Source of the DNA: Isoetes taiwanensis | Taxonomy: Eukaryota > Streptophyta > Lycopodiopsida > Isoetales > Isoetaceae | NCBI GenBank assembly: GCA_021234155.1 | Contig: JAJEKV010000111.1 | Location: 1,492,968 to 1,556,967, forward strand | Length of the DNA: 64,000 bases | Direction of reading: 5' to 3' | In this document: piece after piece, positions 10,977-21,595 of the stretch | Layout of the letters: each line of letters begins with the position of its first letter | Position numbering within the stretch: the first letter of the stretch is position 1 | The notes under the pieces: model-generated | Database searches by the model: none | Seen by the model: only the letters and a program-made list of their open reading frames with translations | Told to the model about the DNA's origin: nothing | Made by a program: the position numbers and the translations under genes

Positions 10977-11698
10977 TTTGCTACATATTGATGGCCAGAT
11001 ATTACAGGAGTTTTTGCAATGCATGCTTTTTCAAGTCTAAATCTTTTAAGCATATTGTCTATATGCCTGCTTTGTTTTAGTCTTAACATCCTTTTCTGCC
11101 TGTCTCTTTCAACCTCAATGCCCAAAAATTGTTTGAGTTCTCCTAAATCTGTCATTTGGAATCTGTCTTTCAGCAAGTTCTTGCAATGATTCATGCAGGC
11201 AGCCATAATATAATCATCAACATACAGAGAAATTACACAATAACTGCCAGTTTCTTGATACTTGTACAAATTTCCATCATTTTTAAACTTCTCGAGTTCT
11301 TGTTCTTCTAGAAAATTGTCCATACAGAAGTACCATTCCCTTGGGGACTGTTTGAGTCCATAAACTGCCCTGTTCAATATCCAGACCTTGTTGTCCCCAA
11401 CTTCAAAATCAGGTGCTTGTCTCATGAAAATATTTTCTTCTAACTTTGCATTCAAGAAGGCGATTTTAACATCCATGTGATGTAATTCTAAACTTAATGC
11501 ATTGGCCAAGCTGATTAACAGCCTTAAACTGGTGAGCTTTACAATAAGAGAATACATCTCATTATAATCTATTCCCTTTTTCTGTGTAAATCCTTGTGCT
11601 ACAAGCCTTGTTTTGAATTTTTTACTTCCATCTGCATTAGTTTTAACTTTGTACAACCATTTGCTTCCAATCACATTATGATTTGCAGGATAATCCAC
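10977..11698 (-). pseudogene. Copia reverse transcriptase
   Basis: Reads GSKWLYKVKTNADGS, LVAQGFTQKKGIDY, LHHMDVKIAFLNAKLEE and AVYGLKQSPREWY, with the catalytic YVDD at 11,224-11,213. This is about 240 continuous codons of the copia RT domain. The frame ends at the SINE-like insertion. It makes cDNA from element RNA in virus-like particles (family knowledge). Confidence 0.93.
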
Positions 11699-12791
11699 TA
11701 CATCATAGGTCTGAGTTTGTTTGAATGATTACAACTCATCTTCCATTGCTGTTAGCCATCTATCTTTGTCTCCACAGGCTAGTGCTTCCTCTAACTTCTG
11801 AGGGATTTCTACATCTTCCATTATTGCCATAATATGATCATTCACTTGACCGTTCTAATCTTTTCCCTTTTCCACTTTCAGTTCTCCCATAATCATGCTA
11901 TCAAATTTTGCCTCTTCTATGAGTCTTTCTGCTTGAGATTTCCTCCTTCTAGCGACCGGCTCATTCAAACCTTTATTTTCCTCCTCAGATTCACTTGATG
12001 GTTCCTGATTTGGTTGAGTATCTTGCCTTAAATTATCATCCTCTAATATCTGCCATCATTGCCATCATTTGATTCTAGATCTGCTTCAAATGTCACCCTT
12101 TTTGTACTCTGTGGTACATTCAGATTGCTTGCCTTCCTTTCTTGCCTATCCTTATATAATGTCCCCACATCAAAAATTACATCCCTGCTGATAACAATTT
12201 GCTTTATGCTAGGTACAAATAACCTATAACCCTTTGATTCACCATCATACCCTACAAGGTAGCCAATTTCTGCTTTGCTGTCTAATTTTTTTCCTTAACT
12301 CTAATGGGATGTGTGAGTAAGCTAAGCATCCATAGGATTTGAACCAGCTAAGGTCTATCTTTCCTCTTGAATTTGTCCAAAGGAGTTGAAGCACATTACC
12401 TTTTAAAGCAGAAGAGGCAGTTTGTTTTGTATTAGTATGACTGTTTTGAGAGCTTCCTCTCAGAGATAATTTGACAGCCCACTGTGCTTGATCATAGCCC
12501 TCACTGCATCCATAATGGTCCTATTCTTCCTCCCTGCTACTCCATTCTGCTGGGGACTGTACCTGCATGTAAGTTGTCTTTTGATGCCATTAGCAATACA
12601 GAAAAGCTTGAATTTAGTTGACAAATATTCCCCTCCTCGGTCTGACCTGATACACTTTACTTTTAGGCATGTGCTGTCACATATTGTTTAAAAGCAGTTA
12701 TTGTTTCTTTCTAAACAATAACTTTTGCACATTCTACTATAATCATCTATGAATGTCATAAAATACCTCTTGTTAGTTTTTCCTCTGACAT
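11699..12791 (-). pseudogene. Copia integrase core, frameshifted, and linker
   Basis: Split over several frames. Recognisable pieces are IHTDLC (first Asp, around 12,800), IRSDRGGEY (second Asp) and SPQQNGVAGRKNRT. The last should read NGVAERKNR: the third catalytic residue is Gly (codon at 12,534-12,532) instead of Glu, so the D,D-35-E triad is broken. The leftward part down to 11,699 is an acidic Ser/Glu-rich linker with stops. Confidence 0.75.
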
Positions 12792-13250
12792 TCAATGGAC
12801 CACACACAAATCTGTATGTATCAGTTCTAATGCTTGACTTGCTCTGCTTTTAGTCCTTTTGAAGGGTAATCTATTTAATTTCCCCAACATGCACCCTTCA
12901 CATATGAATTTTTTAGTTTGCAAATTATTGCAATCGATCCATCCTTGTTTTGCCAACAACTTAAGATTATTGCAATGTGTGTGTCCCAATCTATTATGCC
13001 ATAATTCTGTTTCTGACACACCTATAGAGTTAATGCTGTTATAACACAGATTTTCCATTTGAAATAAATTGCCACATCTTTTTACAAAGAACAACAATTC
13101 ATCGTTGCGATAGATTCTACATCCTTTCGAGTCAAAGTTGACTTTATATCCTAAGTCAACAAGCCGACTTACAGAAATTAAGTTTTTAACTATGCAAGGC
13201 ACACATAGGACATTTTCAATGTCTACAATTTTCCCCTCTAACTCCAGCAA
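12792..13250 (-). pseudogene. Copia GAG-pre-integrase domain
   Basis: Reads VLCVPCIVKNLISVSRLVDL, then ELWHNRLGHTH and CEGCMLGKLNRLPF. This is the His2-Cys2 pre-integrase zinc-binding domain of copia polyproteins, with H-x-x-x-x-H (WHNRLGH) and C-x-x-C (CEGC). Confidence 0.9.
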
Positions 13251-13350
13251 TTGTAAAAGGCCTCTTCCTTCTATTTAGAAATCTCCACTTCCATCCTGGA
13301 TATTCTTTGAGCTTGCTTGGAAACATTCTTGAGTAGAGCAGGGGATTGTA

Positions 13351-14455
13351 CTACTGATCTTTCAGCTCCACTATCGCAAACCCTAAATCTCTATCTATAA
13401 TAGACAGTGCAAGCTTTACCTCATTTTCATCTTCAACATCACGTTTTTCTCCTTCATCATGTTCTCGGATCATATGCACTCCAACAGGTCTTCTGCCTCC
13501 TCTTCCCCTGTAATTCATGTTTCTTCCTCCTCCACCTTCTCTCTCCTTGCCTCTACCTCTGCCATACTCTTTGGGTGTTGCACATTTTGATGCAATATGT
13601 TCCTTTCCTCCACAATGATAGCATGTAAACTCATTTTTGAATTTTTGGACAGTCACCTTTGAAATGACTAGGTTCATGACAATGGAAGCAATTTCCTCTT
13701 ACATTTTTAGATCTATTTGTAGCATGGAGAATTTCACTTGCATGTCCCTCTTTTTGAGCAATCGTCCTCTGTTCAAATTATGTTCTTAGAACATTTTCAA
13801 CCTCCTCCCTAGTCTTACTCATATTTCTGATAAATAAGGCCAGATTTGGGTTCTCACTAATGGCTCTAGAGATTTGCAATACTTGACTTTTGTCAGATAC
13901 ATTTTCATATGTTCCTGCTAGGTCTGCAATTATATTATCAAACCTATTGAAGTAATTCTGCTACATCCCCATCTTCTTGTAATTTGAGGCCTCTCAATTC
14001 ATTTTCTAGAATTTGGGATGAGGTTTTTTGTTCATAGTGCTGTAATAGAAACATCCACATTTGCCTGGGAGTCTTGTTTCTAAGTTTAAGTCTAATAGTT
14101 GGACTCACCTTGCAAGTTATAATAGCCTGAGCTTCTTTTACCTTTGCATTTACTAACCTCCATGTAGCACCTAGACTTGCTCCAGACTTGAGCTTTCACC
14201 AGCATTGTTAGTTCCAGCATTTACAGACATTTTTGAAATTGACCTTAAATCTGTGTTCCTGCCTGTTCCTTGGCCTTCAAACACTCCTTTAGGATCAACT
14301 AGATCCCATAAATCTTCCACTTCCAAGACGTGCTTAATTGAGTACTTCCATATCTGGAATTTTGGACTTCCCTGATACGCTTCTACTGTACTTAGCAAGC
14401 TTGCCCCGAACCTGCTAGACATTCTGCAAGGTTGTACAACCAAATTGTCCTGCAA
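13351..14455 (-). pseudogene. Copia gag with CCHC knuckle
   Basis: The N-terminal piece (14,455-14,171) reads FQIWKYSIKHVLEVEDLWDL, typical of the copia gag (UBN2 type) start. The middle is frameshifted. 13,677-13,351 contains CYHCGGKEHIASKC (C-x2-C-x4-H-x4-C zinc knuckle) followed by a Gly/Arg-rich tail. Gag forms the particle and binds RNA (family knowledge). A protease motif could not be found cleanly. Confidence 0.8.
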
Positions 14456-14478
14456 TCACACTAGTTTAGATACCAATT

Positions 14479-15062
14479 GTTAGAACTGTAGAATCTTCAA
14501 TCCTTCCTCGTGAGAATCAACCACTTATGTGTGCATTGATTGAATAGACACTTGAAATTTGAAGCAACAACCTTTAAAGAAACCTTAAACCATTAAAACA
14601 ATATTGGAACGTTACTGTAGCAATGGTATTGATATCATTTTGATTCACAAAATGACTGCGGCATGTGCATGGAATAAGATAACTTCTTCTTTCAATTAGG
14701 CTACCGATCTGCTCTGAAACAATCTCCTCATTCTGTCTGCCTAGTTCAATTATTTACAGGTATATATACATCAAATTTAACTACCGATTCGCCGTCAGTT
14801 ATGCTCTGATCCAAGTGTTTGTAGTTTGTCACCTTTCCCTCCAAGGTTTAAGGCTTAACCTCTTGCAATATAATAGAATATCTTTATCCCTTAAGATTTT
14901 GACCTTCAAACCTTAAATATATGCTTTCCATATTTTGAACCATTAACCTTAACCTTGAACTGAACCATATGATAACTTGCAAACAAGAAAAGCATTCTGT
15001 GATTTTTTTGCTCCAACTGTACTGTGATTATCCCATGATGACCTTCTACTATTATTCTAACA
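14479..15062 (-). repeat. Copia LTR shared by two tandem copia elements
   Basis: It begins TGTTAGAA and ends TTCTAACA on the plus strand, 584 bp. On its left side, minus-strand TTGGTATCTAAAC resembles a primer binding site next to gag. On its right side, minus-strand GATGAAGGAGGAA is a polypurine tract directly abutting the LTR. The same LTR thus serves as 5' LTR of the left element and 3' LTR of a second, truncated element. Confidence 0.8.
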
Positions 15063-15237
15063 TTCCTCCTTCATCACATATTCCTGCACATTTAAGCATT
15101 TCCTAAAGTGATTGAATTTTCTTTCAACAAGTGCTTTTCTAAACACATCTGCAACTTGCTCAAGAGTATTTATGTACTTCATTTCAATATGTCCTTTGGC
15201 TGCAAGATCCCTGATAAATTGTATATTTAACTCTATA
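15063..15237 (-). mobile_element. 3' end of a second copia copy (polypurine tract and pol C-terminus)
   Basis: About 130 bp here ('ctttcaacaagtgctttt' to 'tatatttaactctat') nearly match 9,900-10,040, the C-terminal coding part of the left copia. With the polypurine tract and shared LTR, this is the remains of a head-to-tail copia pair. The copy breaks off near 15,237, where Penelope-like sequence begins. Confidence 0.85.
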
Positions 15238-16659
15238 ATTGTATTGTGTCAAGAGTGAAAAGGTGCGTCAAAAGATTTTGGATAAAGAAGCCACTAAGGG
15301 ACCCAATGGTTATTCCCTAGTAAGTCATTTAGGATTCAGCCAATGGCTGCAACTGATCCCTTTTAAAAATGAATGGAAGGAGGTTACTAATCTAGTGGAA
15401 GGTTTATATCTGAAACTGCCTGAACAAATCTGTGAATGAACCAAGGAGGACGATTGCACAGTTTATAGCTGATATTACTGGACTAAATAGTGCCAACAAT
15501 ATTAAAATACCTAGTGCAGAAGAGGACAACATTGTGCAGATTGAAAATATGGGAAACCAAATGATGCTTGGGGTAGAGGACGATCCCTTTGGAGAAATGT
15601 TATTATTTGACCAAGACAAATCGGCCATCAAGACTAGATGTGACAGCAGTAGCTCAGACAATAAGGATTTTAGCTTCACTTTATTGAACTTTTATAAGTT
15701 TCCTATTATACCGGCTAGACATGTGGAAAGCAATGGTATTTTGTATAATCAAGAGCTTTGGAGGTCTAAGAACTTTGGTGCAGCAGCCCCCCATTTCACT
15801 AGAAGCATGGCCGACTTTAGAATGTATTTCCCCTGAACAAGTTGACGAAGCAAGGCATGCTGTGCATAGAATGGACAAATATGCTAATAGACTCAAGGTA
15901 AAACTGTGCATTGACAATAAGTTCTTTGACAAGCGTGGCTTCAAAAGTGACTGTATTTTCATTAGCCAGAAAGGCCATATGGCCTACCCGACCATAAAAA
16001 GGGATGACTTTTATTTGAAACGTATTTGGAGGACATTATGTCCTTTCTTCAAGTGTCCATGCGAATCAAGAGGTAAGAAGCCTGATAGTTCTGAGTGCAG
16101 GGATAATATGACATGGTTCGACCACGCAGTGTGGTACATGTTAAATAACTTGCACACACTGTACCCTGATATGTCTGTTGCTGAACAAATGGTGTCGATT
16201 AGGAATTGTCTGAAAACCACTTTAAGAACTAGTGTTCTGGCCTTCATTTCATATCTGGAAGTAAGAAGTATTCTGTTCTCTATGACTCTGAAATTGGCTG
16301 CAGACCCCCTTGCAGACTTAAAGATCAACCTGCCCAAGTGCAAATTAGTTGATATTTGTGAGATTACCATCAAACCGGTATCTTTCCTTAAGAAAATGGA
16401 TGTGTCCAAAAATAGAACAACATTCAGGAAAGGTAAACAACATAATGCGTCACCTTCTGCTAGTGTGCAGAGCAGGATCAGCGCTCCACCAAGACTTGAA
16501 ATCACTCCATCTAAGGATATGAAGGTCAACTCTGATAGCTGCTCAGTGGAGGTGTTGGATACACCTAATGATGCGAATAAATCGGTCACAAAGAACAAGG
16601 AAGATAGAGACATTGCTGAGGATGACTCTATGGTACAAAAGCTGAAGTTCAATAAATAA
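15238..16659 (+). pseudogene. N-terminal part of a broken Penelope-like retroelement protein
   Basis: Three overlapping frames form one decayed reading: 15,239-15,438, then 15,440-15,834 and 15,836-16,659, with shifts near 15,437 and 15,835. Segments such as RMDKYANRLKVKLCIDNKFF, TWFDHAVWYMLNNLHTLYPD and a Ser/Lys-rich tail look like real protein, but I recognise no named domain. It is assigned to the retroelement because the same strand continues at 16.9-18.3 kb with Penelope-type RT motifs and no LTR intervenes. The open frame on the opposite strand (16,685-16,011) is a shadow. Confidence 0.45.
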
Positions 16660-16926
16660 GAGGTATGACATCTACTTAAGTGCATTTATTTAATATGAAT
16701 TGCATTATTTCTTGTGTGATGTGAAATCTGATGGTAACTACTAGTTTGTGTATGTAAAACTTCTATTGTTAATGAGATCTAACTGGGTAATTCTGCTATT
16801 CTATGACATACATGGCTAAGTTGCCAATAATGCCACTCGGCTTTCAGCTTCTGTAGAGAAGATGGCTAGTTTAGCCCTCCCTTACAGACTCCAATTTAAC
16901 TAAATAGGTGGCTTCTTAGGAATATT

Positions 16927-18297
16927 TTGAGCATGTTTTATCTTAAATTAAACTTTCCCTTCTTTTTGGACCAGATATCTAGGGCCCTTCAAAAAGATTG
17001 CTTGGGTAAGATACATTTAACTGAATGTGGGACAAAAGACAAGAAAAGGATTGTACATAATAGATTTCTGTCCAAAATTCTTGATAAGGTCTATTTACCC
17101 TTTTCCCAGCAAGCTATTGTTGAGACTCTTGGTGAGCTGGCTCAAATTATAGATGAATGGGAATACCAGAAAGTCTCGGTGACATTTGCTACAAACCACC
17201 CTCGATTTTTGCTCAAGAAAAAATAGGCTTATGCCCATGTAGTAATCCCAATGTTGAAGAATTCGTAGACAAAGATATTAGCCATGTCCGAAATACAAAT
17301 CTGAACATCGTAAAAAATAAGGAACTTAGAAATCTCTTCAAGAAAGGGTTAAATCATATTCCCGATAGTTTTTTATATGAGTGAGCTCAGGGCGGACTCA
17401 AATCTGCATGTGATAAAATATTTGAATTACACTTTTTTGTGTGTACTGAGGTTTCAGATGCCACTAAGAAGTCTCTTAAAGATAGGGTTTGGGTGCTGGC
17501 CAATAAAAAAATAAAGCTGGCTATTAAAAGAAAGTTCCCTTTGGGTAATAGTGCAGTGACCAAAACCTTGAATGACTGATATAATACTTCTATATTTCAG
17601 AAGTGGTAAACTCTGCTTTATCTGCCCAAAATATATTAAAAAATTGGCTTTGAACAGATTGAATAGCCCTGACTTTGTGACCTCTACATTGAACATCATT
17701 TCCATAACTGGTTCTATTATAAGGGACATCAACAGTTTAGTGGGTAGCCTTATTATCGATTCTGAAAAATTACCTTATTTTTTAGGGATATTTAAAGCAC
17801 ATAAGTTGGATTATAGATGGATTACCAGTGCGCACAACACAATCTATACTAAAATTTCCCTAATGATCATAGTTGTTCTTAATGACATCTTGGTTTCATG
17901 ACCTAAAATTGCCACTAGTAAAATTGTGCCACAGATCTATGATCTTGATAAACTGGATATGAAGGAAGAAACCATTTTCTCAAATGGGACACAACTTGAT
18001 TTGAGATACAAGCAGATTGCTAACTTTCTAAGTTTGACCATTCAAATCCTTAACAAAACACATGGGGTGTATCAGACTATTAAATTCGATAAAAGAGATA
18101 GTCTTCCTTTTAAGGCCTTAAGGTTCATTCATGCCAATGGTTGTAGACTATACCATCAGGGAAGAAACGTTATTCTGTCCCAAATACCACCCTGCCTTTA
18201 CCTCAATTCTTGCTATACTGGTGCTGCAAATAATATTATTGGGCTAATTCATACGTTTATGAGCAATGGATATGATTGTTATAACAAATACTTTTGA
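16927..18297 (+). pseudogene. Penelope-like element RT N-terminal region, frameshifted and truncated
   Basis: At about 17,220-17,385: GLCPCS, then NLNIVKNKELRNLFKKGLNHIP. This resembles the pre-RT pattern of Penelope-like elements (Cys motif, 'I-V-x-N-x-x-L-R-x-L-x-x-K-G'). A shifted frame (17,572-17,901) reads KLCFICPKYIKKLALNRL and LPYFLGIFKAHKLDYRWITS, matching the Penelope pattern 'LPYxxGxxKxHK...RxI'. A third piece (17,926-18,297) continues RYKQIANFLSLTIQILNKTH. The catalytic DD box and a GIY-YIG endonuclease were not found. The element is dead. Assignment rests on motif order and is moderately sure. Confidence 0.55.
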
Positions 18298-19663
18298 ATA
18301 TAAGGTAACCCGTCTTTCTCGTATTAGATGACTTTTAATTGGCATTTAAGTTTGCATAGGGTTTTGCATTGCTCCTGCTTTGAGTAGGGGCATGCCATCC
18401 CTTTGAGTATAAATATGTAGGAAGATTAAGATGCCTTTCCCTACGGTAGGAGGTAGGGTTTTTCTTATGTATGCCATTATGGTGTTCTAAGTTTACATGC
18501 CATTATGGTGTTCTAACTTCACACTTCCTATAGGCCAAGGCATCGGAGCCATGGACATGTCGACCATTGATTAGCAATTGGGGTATATTCGTGAAATAAT
18601 GTTTGGATGCACACCTTAAATGTGGGGAGACATCCTGCTCCTAAACGTTATGCAAATGTCGAACTTCTAAGGGGTTTTCTAAGCAATGTGCTGAGGAACT
18701 ATAAGCTGGCAAGGGTACATAAAATGGAAAGTTTTAATTTAGCATAATCTTAAATATTCGGTTCCTTTAACTCTATATTGGACCTTAGAAATATTTCTTA
18801 CCACAAAAATACAAGCCGAAATAGATCGAATCCCAAGATTTAGAGTTTCTCCACACCATGTTTATGATCGGCATTTATGTTTGGAGGCGATCTTGGAGCT
18901 TGACACATTCTCTCACAGATATTCTTGGATAGTCCCCCAAAAATCTTTGCATGCCATACTTAATGAGGGAATTTTGCGTTGATTGGTTTTCTCAGGCAAA
19001 GTTTGCCTTGGATGATTTTGCTAAAGAATATTGTGGATTACTTCCTATTTTTGATAAGGGAATTGTTGTGGCACTGTTAGAAGCTATTTTTTCATTTTGC
19101 ATGCAAGAAACAGTGTTGAGCGGCATTACAAGATGGAATATGTAGCATAATAACAGGGGGTTTCTTTTGTACTTTTGTACGTTTTTTTCAATGGTTTTTA
19201 TATGGTTTGGTTTTTATATGATTTGGTTTTTATATGATTTTTTTATATGTTTTTTAAGCCGTTGATTTTGTTGAAGAGGGGAGATCGAGTGGTTGCGAGT
19301 GCTCTTGTATGCATGTTTTCCTATAGAAATTTGTGGGATTATTTTGCTAATTTTCAGATCCATGCAATGCTCGTGCCCCTTCACTTTAGGGTTTTTGAAA
19401 TTTGCTTTTTCGATTCTTCCCATCGAGATTTGTTTTCCGCCTTTCAACTGGAAGAACAGAACGTATCCAGGGACTTCCGATTTCTAACTGACAGATTATT
19501 TTCCCAGGTTCGGGCCTCACATCGAATACTATTCTCTAGCTATTCAATCAAGTAAATAAGCTTTTTCCTTCTCTCTTGTTCCAGTTTTGAGGTGGAATGT
19601 TTGATTCCCTATTGCCCTAAAACAGACATTTGCAGAGCTCATCCAAAATCGTAGCTCCTTAAT
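18298..19663. other. Intergenic stretch, no gene recognised
   Basis: Contains a short direct repeat ('atgccattatggtgttcta' twice near 18,470-18,515) and T-rich 'ttggtttttatatgattt' repeats near 19,200-19,245. Open frames at 18,951-19,145 and 19,247-19,555 show no known motif. Confidence 0.4.
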
Positions 19664-19906
19664 TTGTCTCTCCAAAAGCTCATTGTCTTCCTCTGCAGGG
19701 CGGAAATAAACTGTATTTCGGGCATAATGGCAGCACCTTCGTCTTCATCTCCAGAGCTTCTCCATCCTTTCCCTCTTTTCTTTGGCATATGCTATGGGAT
19801 GTTTTTACAGAAATATTTATTGTGGAAAGAGAATCAACAAGAGGAAGTGCAAAGCGAGGCGAGAGACGCCCGATTCCTGTGTATTAAGAGTGCTTGTTTA
19901 GTATGA
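19664..19906 (+). pseudogene. Possible first exon with a membrane segment, unrecognised
   Basis: From MAAPSSSSPELLHPF (start at about 19,727) the frame encodes a hydrophobic stretch (PLFFGICYGMFLQKYLLW) followed by an acidic/basic segment ending SEARDARF. Because the gyrase B pseudogene exons follow 50 bp later on the same strand, this could be upstream exon material of a chimeric or older gene. No homology is clear enough to say. Confidence 0.3.
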
Positions 19907-19959
19907 AGCTTATGTTCTATATCCAATTGAAATTGACATGAGTACAGTTGCTCTTCTAG

Positions 19960-20511
19960 GCGATCTTACCATTGAAGGAAAAACTCCTTAATGTAGAACG
20001 GAAGGATGATGCTGCAATATACAAAACCCAAGAGCTACAGGATCTTATTCTCGCATTGGGACTTCGTACAAAGGTATATCAATGTTTCTTTAACGTCAGC
20101 ATGTTCCTTGGCTACTGCAGGGGGAAGAGTTCTCTAAAGACATGCTTCGATACCATAAAATTATCATTCGACCGATGTTTGATATAGATGGCGCTCATAT
20201 ATGAACATTGCTACTTACATTTTTCTTTACATATCAGGTAATGTATTGATACCATTTTCTCATTTCTTAGAGTTCTTCATGCATTTGTCAGACGCTATGT
20301 GTGTCTGGCATGTAGTGCAAAAGCCACTTGTAAGAGAACGTTTGCACCAAGAATTACTTTGATATCGATATTGGAATTCCACCTCTATACAAGGTATTTC
20401 CTCTATATTTTAGCAACTGATACATCCACGTTCTTTAACATCAGATATGCCTTGCAGGTTGAAAGAGGCAGATAAATCCGATATTGCTACAATGAAAATG
20501 ACTAACTATGA
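19960..20511 (+). pseudogene. GYRB: DNA gyrase subunit B pseudogene (C-terminal TOPRIM region, introns retained)
   Basis: Exon 19,960-20,073 reads [19 protein letters not shown] and [14 protein letters not shown]. Exon 20,121-20,237 reads [16 protein letters not shown] and DIDGAHI, stop, TLLLTFFFTYQ. Pieces at 20,358-20,393 (FDIDIGIPPLYK) and 20,458-20,511 (VERGR, stop, IRYCYNEND, stop) follow. This is the order of the plant organellar gyrase B TOPRIM region. Splice junctions are preserved, so it is a duplicated genomic fragment, not a retrocopy. The acidic TDADVDG motif is damaged (RPMFDIDG) and a TGA (20,202-20,204) replaces Arg. The ATP-binding half is absent. Confidence 0.8.
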
Positions 20512-20910
20512 ATAGATTCTTGCTCATTACCAAGCTGTGTGTGATCATAGCGTATTTATAATATAAAACCTGTGGATATTCTGTGTAATCCAGATGTGAA
20601 ATGAGAAGTATAACTCTGTTTTATTACCAGACTATTTGTTATGCACGTCATACTTTAAATATCTAAATCCCTAGTGCTGCATATTTGGACACTAGGGTTC
20701 AACTCCCTATGTATGGATAATAAGTAACACGCTGACCCTGTGTATGGAGAGGCACATATGTCTTTCTATGGAATCACAATGGGATTGCTATTCAATGCAG
20801 ATGATAACATAAATATTAGCATGAGTATTCTACCGATGATGTTGTATGGCCACCCTGCCTTGGTTCTAGTGAACTTATATCAAAAGTTAAGATGTTGTTC
20901 GTTTTATGAG

Positions 20911-21117
20911 GGCCCGAAGGGCCAAAATTTTTTTTTCCAACCATCCATCATTAGAGTATTAGTAATGTCTATATCTACACCTCTACACCATCCTTTAAGG
21001 CCCCGAAGGGGCCAAAAAAAATTTTAGTTAACACAAACCATTAACACACAACTAACATTATTAACACAAACCATTGCATTTAACACATTTACATTAAAAT
21101 CCCCCTTAAACCCCCTT
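20911..21117. repeat. Small element with two GGCCC hairpins and a C-rich end shared with the SINE-like insert
   Basis: Two hairpins, ggcccgaagggcc (20,911-20,923) and ggccccgaaggggcc (20,999-21,013), are each followed by an A/T run. At 21,088-21,117 'acattaaaatcccccttaaa' plus 'ccccct' matches the end of the copia insertion (10,940-10,972: 'acatcaaatccccctggaac' plus 'cccct'). This suggests a dispersed short element family. Boundaries are not defined. Confidence 0.5.
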
Positions 21118-21395
21118 TGGTTTGGGTGCATATTCACACGGGGGGTTACTTCGGGCAACGAGAGCTGTCGGATGGGCATATTTGCCCTTTATTACAAGAT
21201 CTGGACCGTACATAGCGATCCTCGTTTGTGGGCTATGTTAATCATGGAAGGTTTGGGAGTGTTAGCCATCCACCCAATAAGAAATTTTGTGGCCCTTTTA
21301 AGCATGCCATGCAGATTCATCTCAATCTATGCCAGAAACTCAAATTGAAGATGATATAGAATCTGACACTGAAGACAATAAGGTACTTTGGTGCT

Positions 21396-21470
21396 GTAAC
21401 ATTCCCCTGAAAAATACGCTATAAATACGGTATATTTCTGGGCCACGTCACCATACGAGTCTACCTTAGT
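21396..21470 (+). repeat. LTR-start remnant, related to 52,463-52,535
   Basis: TGTAACATTCCCCTGAAAA, ATAAATACGGTATATTTC and GGCCACGTCACCATACGAG align in order with 52,463 onward (TGTAATATTTCCCTAAAA, ATAAATACATAAATTTTT, GGCCACGTCACCATACAAA). The latter lies in a probable LTR with a primer-binding-site-like sequence, so this is probably an LTR fragment of the same family, interrupted 130 bp later by the large gypsy element. Confidence 0.6.
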
Positions 21471-21595
21471 AATCGTGTACACCATAATGGAACCTTAGTA
21501 ATCGTGTACACTATTTATGATATTGAACTTGCAGCTTCAGCACATAAAAATAAGTGTGATGGGCAACATTTTGATAATAAATGGAATAATGTCGG

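Larger units (their letters stand above)
9860..15062 (-). mobile_element. Ty1/copia retrotransposon, 5' LTR and internal region, 3' LTR missing
   Basis: Domain order on the minus strand is that of copia: gag (from 14,455), CCHC knuckle, GAG-pre-integrase, integrase, RT, RNase H. The right-hand LTR (14,479-15,062) abuts gag. No matching LTR was found at the left end, where the internal sequence stops in unrelated DNA near 9860. Frames carry several stops and shifts, so the copy is dead. Confidence 0.9.

Noticed and set aside
16011-16685. 224-codon open frame on the minus strand
   Set aside because: Antisense to the Penelope-associated frame at 15.8-16.7 kb; hydrophobic Ser/Leu composition is typical of a shadow frame.
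15200-18400. Telomere-repeat linkage of the Penelope-like element
   Set aside because: No TTTAGGG/CCCTAAA array is present at either side.
19664-19906. N-terminus of a type 2 peptidyl-tRNA hydrolase (membrane anchor followed by charged stretch)
   Set aside because: No catalytic-domain motifs follow; the next exons are gyrase B.
20999-21030. Rho-independent terminator (GC hairpin followed by A/T run)
   Set aside because: Bacterial signal with no meaning in plant nuclear DNA; reported as part of a repeated element instead.
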